Source: Rhizobiales bacterium 65-9 (GTDB lineage: Bacteria; Pseudomonadota; Alphaproteobacteria; Rhizobiales; Beijerinckiaceae). Taken from it: a stretch of 38,421 bases of DNA. The stretch covers positions 98,707-137,127 of the forward strand of contig MKVY01000035.1 of assembly GCA_001899525.1 (NCBI GenBank). Reading direction: 5' to 3'. The notes below the pieces were generated by a model. The model did not search any database. It was given only the letters and a program-made list of their open reading frames with translations, and was not told the origin of the DNA. Positions 34,798 through 38,421 of this stretch are shown here, piece after piece (position 1 is the stretch's first letter; each line of letters starts with the position of its first letter). Made by a program: the position numbers and the translations under genes.

Positions 34798-37700
34798 GCG
34801 CTCCTCCCTCGGCCCGTGCATTCCGGGGACGCGACGCCGCTTCCCGCGCAGGCTGCGCCCCTGCGCGCCCGATGATGTCCTCGGCGCTAACCGCGCGCGC
34901 CGTTCCTCGCGTGACCCGCCGCCCGAACGCTTCCGCCATGCGCCCCATCGATCCCTGCGGGGACCACCGCCCCCGTAGGCCCACGATCACCAGGCGGTCC
35001 ATGGCGCGGCTGACGGCGACGTTGATCCGGTTGGGCGTGGTCAGGAATCCCTCACGCACGCGCCGGACACCCACCTCCACAGGCCCCTCGTCGTTGTTCC
35101 TCACCAGCGAGAGAAGGACCACCGGGTTTTCCTTGCCCTGGTAGCTATCGACCGTCCCGACCTTCAGGTGACGGTCCAGAAGATAAGCGAGCGCCGACTG
35201 CCGCAGCTTCCGGCGGATGAGATCGCGCTGCGCGGCGTACATGCAGATCACCCCGATGCCTGCAGGATGCCTCTGCTGCGCGAGCAGCCAGTTCCGGAAC
35301 GGCTCGTGGCTGTGCCAGTCCTCCAGCATCGCCACGATGGCGTCCGCTTCCGCCCGGTTGATGCGGCTCTTGCCGCCTTCTTCCGGCCGTTCGGCGGCGG
35401 CTTCGCCCATGCCGTCCGTCTCGATCCAAAGCAGCGGGACATCGAGTCCTGCCGGGAGAAGTGCTGGGTCGATTTCCGGAGTCTCACGCCCGGCATGCAG
35501 CGGCATATCAGGATAGAAGGCCTCCGAAACGACCTGCCCGATGGGCGCCAGCATCCGGTATTGCGTCTTGAGCCGCGCACCGGCGGCAGCGCCGTACGGC
35601 GTGGTGAAGACGCGCTCGAAATCGCTGCGCTTGATTTCACGCTTCGCTACTCCCGTGCGCTCGGCGACAGCGTTGACGACCTCCGCCTTGTGCTGCGGCT
35701 CCAGCTGCGCATGATCCCCGACCAGGACGGCCCAGCGCGCCGCTTGCAGCGGCACCAGCAGTTCGCTGGCGGTGCAGCGGGCCGCCTCATCGACTATGAC
35801 AAGATCGAACGCCGTGGCGGTCAGCCCGAGCGCGGTGCGCCCTAGGCCCACGCAGGTTCCGGCGACGATCTGGCGCGTTCCGGCAAGAAAGCTCTCGAAG
35901 CTGCGCTTCGCGCGCGAAACGCTGCCCACGAAATCCCGGCCTATGGCGGCAGCCCGGTAAAGCCTGTCAAACCGGTCGGCGCCGGCGCCGCGCGCGTGGC
36001 GCCGCATGACCGTCTGCGCGACGTCGTCCGGCAACGATGACCATTCCCGCGATTCTTCACCATCGAGCAGAGTCGCGGCATCAAGCCTTTCGAGATGCCG
36101 GCGCACGGTGTCCAGCAGGCTGTTCAGCCGCTGCTGATCCCTTTCCTCCTGCTGCGTCAGGTCGGCGAGGCTTTCCGCCAGCGGGCGTATGGTCGTCTCG
36201 ATCGCGGCGATTTCGTCGGCGGCGATTTCGGGAAGCCCTAGGGCGCTGGCGACCTCCGCGAGGCGGTCACGAAAAGAAGCCCGGAAGCGATCCTTGAAAC
36301 CCTGCTCGACCTTCGGCGTGTGATAGGCGCGAAGCGGCAGCGACACCTGCTCCTCGTCACGTCCGATCCGCAGAAGGCTCGGCTGCACCCCGCCGTTGCG
36401 GAACAGGGTAAGCACCGCCTCAGCCGCTGTGTTCACCGCCTCGTGGGACTGGCTCGCCAGCAGCACGTTGCGCGCCAGCCCTTTCGTAAGGGCATAGTGC
36501 GCAAGCGCCGCGATGAAGCGGGTCTTGCCGGTTCCCGGCGGCCCCTGCAACAGCCCGACCGGCCGGTTCGCCACGATACGCGCGAACGCCGCTTCCTGGT
36601 CGGGATTGAGCCCGTAAATGCCGAGCGAACCCGCGGCGGGCTGGTGGCCGACGTTCGAGGGGAGTGCTCCGGTTCGTGGGTCGAATACCCCAAGAAGGTC
36701 GCGGGATCGCCCGTTGCCCGCCAGTATCCGGTCAACGGCGTCCGTCCGGCGTTTCAGGCTCTGGCGTTCCAGATGGCTCCAGAAGCGCAGGCGCTGCCCG
36801 GCATCGACGATATGTGCCTGGTGCGCCATGTTTGTGTCGCTGGCGTCGATCACCGCCAGATCCGACCGCGATGTCTGGAGGTGGAGCTGGCCGATGCGGC
36901 GCCACGCGCCCTTTTTGTCCTGTCGTTCCACGCCGACAGTATCGTGGCGCGCGAACTCGAACGCGCCGTTTTCAAGCTCGATGGGCACCTTGTGACGGCC
37001 CGATCCGCGATCGAAGACGCTTTCGATCTGCGCGATACCCTCGATGGTAAGCTCGTTCTCGACGTCGATCAGCGCGCGCCAGAGCGACGGAACGTCGATG
37101 GATGCCGGCGCGACGACAGGCCGTACGGCAATCTCCTCGGCAAGGGCGTCCTCGGCCGCCTCTTCCGCGACGGTCGCAGCAGCAGGATCTTCAACATCGA
37201 CCGGCGCGGGGGCCGACCCCGCCCGTTCCGCCGCTATCCTTTCCTGCACCTCAGGGAGAGCCAGAAGAGGCGCCAGCGCGGACAGGTCGTTCACAATGGC
37301 GCTTTCCACCGAAAGGGTGGCCACGACCATATGGAATTCCTGGGTCGCGCTACGCTTGATCTGCCGCTGCTCAAGCTTGCGGCGCCTTGCGAATACGGGC
37401 TGTGCGTTGTTGTCCAGCCGGATATCCAGCTCCTCCGCTGCGCCGCGCAGCACGAGGAAAAGCGTGCCCCGCGCGGCATCCCGGCGTATGCGCAGGAAAA
37501 TGTAGCCCTCGTCTGGTTCGATAGGGCCGGTGGCCGCGCCAGCAATGCTGACGGCGTAGTGGGCGGCAACATCGCCCACCGTCGGCGCGTTCAGCCGCAC
37601 AATCGCCGCCTGGACCTGGTCGAGAAGCAGCAGGAGCGTGGAAAGGCGCGGCTCTTTTTCCCGACAGTCCGCGATGGCTCTCGCGATTTCGCGCGCATCG

Positions 37701-38404
37701 CGCTCGTCCAGTGCGGCGCAGGTGAACACTTCCTCTGCTATTCTGGTGACCGCGAACCGGTCACGCTCGAAAAGGCTGCCCGACGAAGGGGCATAAGCCG
37801 CTGTGGTGCGCTCCCCGTCTGCGCGCGGCGAGAAATCCAGCGCGTCAATGAGGATGGGAGCGTTTTCGGCGGACACAACAATATTGGCGGGCGATATGTC
37901 GCCATGCCCACGGCCGCTCTCGTGAAGTGCATCGACCGTTCGCGTCAGGCGCTCCACGAACGCCAACGCCGCCGCAGGCGTGGTAAAGTCCTCCGGCGAT
38001 GCGGCCAGCACCGCCGCAAGGGTAGGGCCTTCGACCCAGTCCTGTACGACGGCGATGGAGTCGCCGAGCCACAACGCCTCCCGGACAGTGGGCAGGCCCA
38101 CAGGACGGTCGCCCTTTGCTGCGGCCGCCTTGTCAAGGAAGGCCAGGATGGACGCGCCCTCGCGCGCTGTGTCGCCCCATGAAGCCTGTTTCCAGAGCTT
38201 CACGACAACCGGCGCGCCGTCGTTCTGGCTCCGCCACATTTCCACGCGGTCGTTCTCTACGATGAGGTCGCCCGCCTCCGGAAAGGCCGTCATGAGCTGG
38301 CGAACCGACCGGATGGCGCCGCGATGCCGTTCAAGCCCGGAGATGATCTCATCCCGCGTCGGGCGCTGCGCGGTCGCGCGGTTGAATCCCTGTAAGGCCT
38401 GCAT
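34790..38404 (-). CDS. Kinase - SF1 helicase fusion (5' end probably beyond window)
   Basis: At least 1204 residues. The N-terminal third is a protein-kinase-like domain: Lys69 in PVVVKLW, Glu82 as possible helix-C Glu, the catalytic loop HGDISPANIVV (Asp169, Asn174) and metal-binding Asp187 in ILIDALDF. Residues 395-427 form an Ala/Glu-rich linker. From about 600 there is a complete Upf1-like SF1 helicase: GPPGTGKT (621-628), VDEAARCTASELL (motif II, 871-883), LVGDHAQLEPQ (III), LKTQYRM (IV), VGTVDSYQGKE (V) and RINVAVSRAMDRL (VI), with a helical insertion at 700-835. All key residues look active. The frame is open to the window edge (codons RYPDA precede the ATG) and no ribosome site is seen at 38404, so the true start is likely outside. 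It resembles COG1112-type helicases of phage-defence systems. Confidence 0.85.
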   Translation of the reverse strand: MQALQGFNRATAQRPTRDEIISGLERHRGAIRSVRQLMTAFPEAGDLIVENDRVEMWRSQNDGAPVVVKLWKQASWGDTAREGASILAFLDKAAAAKGDRPVGLPTVREALWLGDSIAVVQDWVEGPTLAAVLAASPEDFTTPAAALAFVERLTRTVDALHESGRGHGDISPANIVVSAENAPILIDALDFSPRADGERTTAAYAPSSGSLFERDRFAVTRIAEEVFTCAALDERDAREIARAIADCREKEPRLSTLLLLLDQVQAAIVRLNAPTVGDVAAHYAVSIAGAATGPIEPDEGYIFLRIRRDAARGTLFLVLRGAAEELDIRLDNNAQPVFARRRKLEQRQIKRSATQEFHMVVATLSVESAIVNDLSALAPLLALPEVQERIAAERAGSAPAPVDVEDPAAATVAEEAAEDALAEEIAVRPVVAPASIDVPSLWRALIDVENELTIEGIAQIESVFDRGSGRHKVPIELENGAFEFARHDTVGVERQDKKGAWRRIGQLHLQTSRSDLAVIDASDTNMAHQAHIVDAGQRLRFWSHLERQSLKRRTDAVDRILAGNGRSRDLLGVFDPRTGALPSNVGHQPAAGSLGIYGLNPDQEAAFARIVANRPVGLLQGPPGTGKTRFIAALAHYALTKGLARNVLLASQSHEAVNTAAEAVLTLFRNGGVQPSLLRIGRDEEQVSLPLRAYHTPKVEQGFKDRFRASFRDRLAEVASALGLPEIAADEIAAIETTIRPLAESLADLTQQEERDQQRLNSLLDTVRRHLERLDAATLLDGEESREWSSLPDDVAQTVMRRHARGAGADRFDRLYRAAAIGRDFVGSVSRAKRSFESFLAGTRQIVAGTCVGLGRTALGLTATAFDLVIVDEAARCTASELLVPLQAARWAVLVGDHAQLEPQHKAEVVNAVAERTGVAKREIKRSDFERVFTTPYGAAAGARLKTQYRMLAPIGQVVSEAFYPDMPLHAGRETPEIDPALLPAGLDVPLLWIETDGMGEAAAERPEEGGKSRINRAEADAIVAMLEDWHSHEPFRNWLLAQQRHPAGIGVICMYAAQRDLIRRKLRQSALAYLLDRHLKVGTVDSYQGKENPVVLLSLVRNNDEGPVEVGVRRVREGFLTTPNRINVAVSRAMDRLVIVGLRGRWSPQGSMGRMAEAFGRRVTRGTARAVSAEDIIGRAGAQPAREAASRPRNARAEGGAHG
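34801..34810 (-). promoter_or_regulatory. Strong ribosome binding site for the partner gene
   Basis: GAGGGAGGAG lies three bases before ATG 34797, inside the last codons of the kinase-helicase gene. It decides the start in favour of MANQPRPLLR over the ATG at 34821, and indicates coupled, efficient translation of the partner. Confidence 0.75.
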
Positions 38405-38421
38405 GGCGTCCGGGTAGCGGC

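Larger units (their letters stand above)
29007..38421. mobile_element. Genomic island inserted in comM (right end outside window)
   Basis: The left boundary is fixed by the break in comM at about 29006. Everything to the right is unlike the backbone: AT-rich junctions, two serine recombinases, gene-poor stretches and a large cargo operon. comM is a known insertion target for islands in other bacteria (for example AbaR islands in Acinetobacter), although those are Tn7-like and this one carries serine recombinases. No tRNA is involved. The right end and the comM 5' half are not in the window, so total length is unknown. Confidence 0.85.

Noticed and set aside
36320-38182. 620-codon open frame on the plus strand opposite the kinase-helicase
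   Set aside because: No domain motif is visible and composition is Arg-rich, whereas the minus strand shows all kinase and helicase motifs in order.

Overview
The window is GC-rich and densely packed with bidirectional operons. Its gene families point to an alphaproteobacterium, probably order Hyphomicrobiales. The best taxonomic clue is the run DUF2948 - hisD - UPF0262 - low-molecular-weight phosphatase at 25.4-28.1 kb, an order typical of that group. DNA polymerase I also has the long Ala/Pro-rich linker seen in alphaproteobacteria. No tRNA, rRNA or CRISPR array was seen.

Layout. (1) 0.26-9.3 kb is mixed chromosomal backbone: a membrane acyltransferase, polA, a proline-racemase-fold enzyme whose second catalytic residue is Thr (hence a trans-3-hydroxy-L-proline dehydratase), a class II glutamine amidotransferase, a small exported protein, an SDR and an NhaD-like ion antiporter. 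(2) 9.35-24.2 kb is a peptide / gamma-glutamyl / amide scavenging region. An isoaspartyl peptidase-asparaginase is followed by a dipeptide-type ABC importer. That importer is split between a leftward SBP-marR operon and a rightward creatininase-like - permease - permease - ATPase - ATPase operon. The two operons diverge from a short region carrying two perfect copies of the palindrome GTTCCA-N2-TGGAAC, very likely the MarR operators. A second importer set (SBP and two permeases, no ATPase) follows with DUF1028 and gamma-glutamyltranspeptidase genes, and may borrow the ATPases of the first. (3) 24.4-28.1 kb holds azlCD and the conserved hisD block.

(4) From about 29.0 kb to the right edge lies a genomic island. 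Its left boundary cuts comM (YifB, Mg-chelatase-like ATPase) immediately before the Walker A codons, so only the C-terminal 292 codons remain here. The junction carries three identical 16-bp AT-rich repeats, two direct and one inverted. Next come a small membrane-protein gene, a large serine recombinase with a zinc ribbon, a small resolvase-type serine recombinase, and about 0.6 kb with no convincing gene.

The island cargo is a two-gene leftward operon: a protein of at least 1204 residues fusing a protein-kinase-like domain to a complete SF1 (Upf1/COG1112-like) helicase, and an 8-bp-overlapping partner of 491 residues with a winged-helix-like N-terminal region. This pair is the best candidate for an unusual, probably anti-phage, system. 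Its layout recalls type I Mokosh (kinase-helicase plus partner), but the partner shows no phospholipase-D HxK motif. A short, apparently frame-disrupted coding stretch follows the operon. The kinase-helicase frame is still open at the window edge, so its true start and the right end of the island lie outside.
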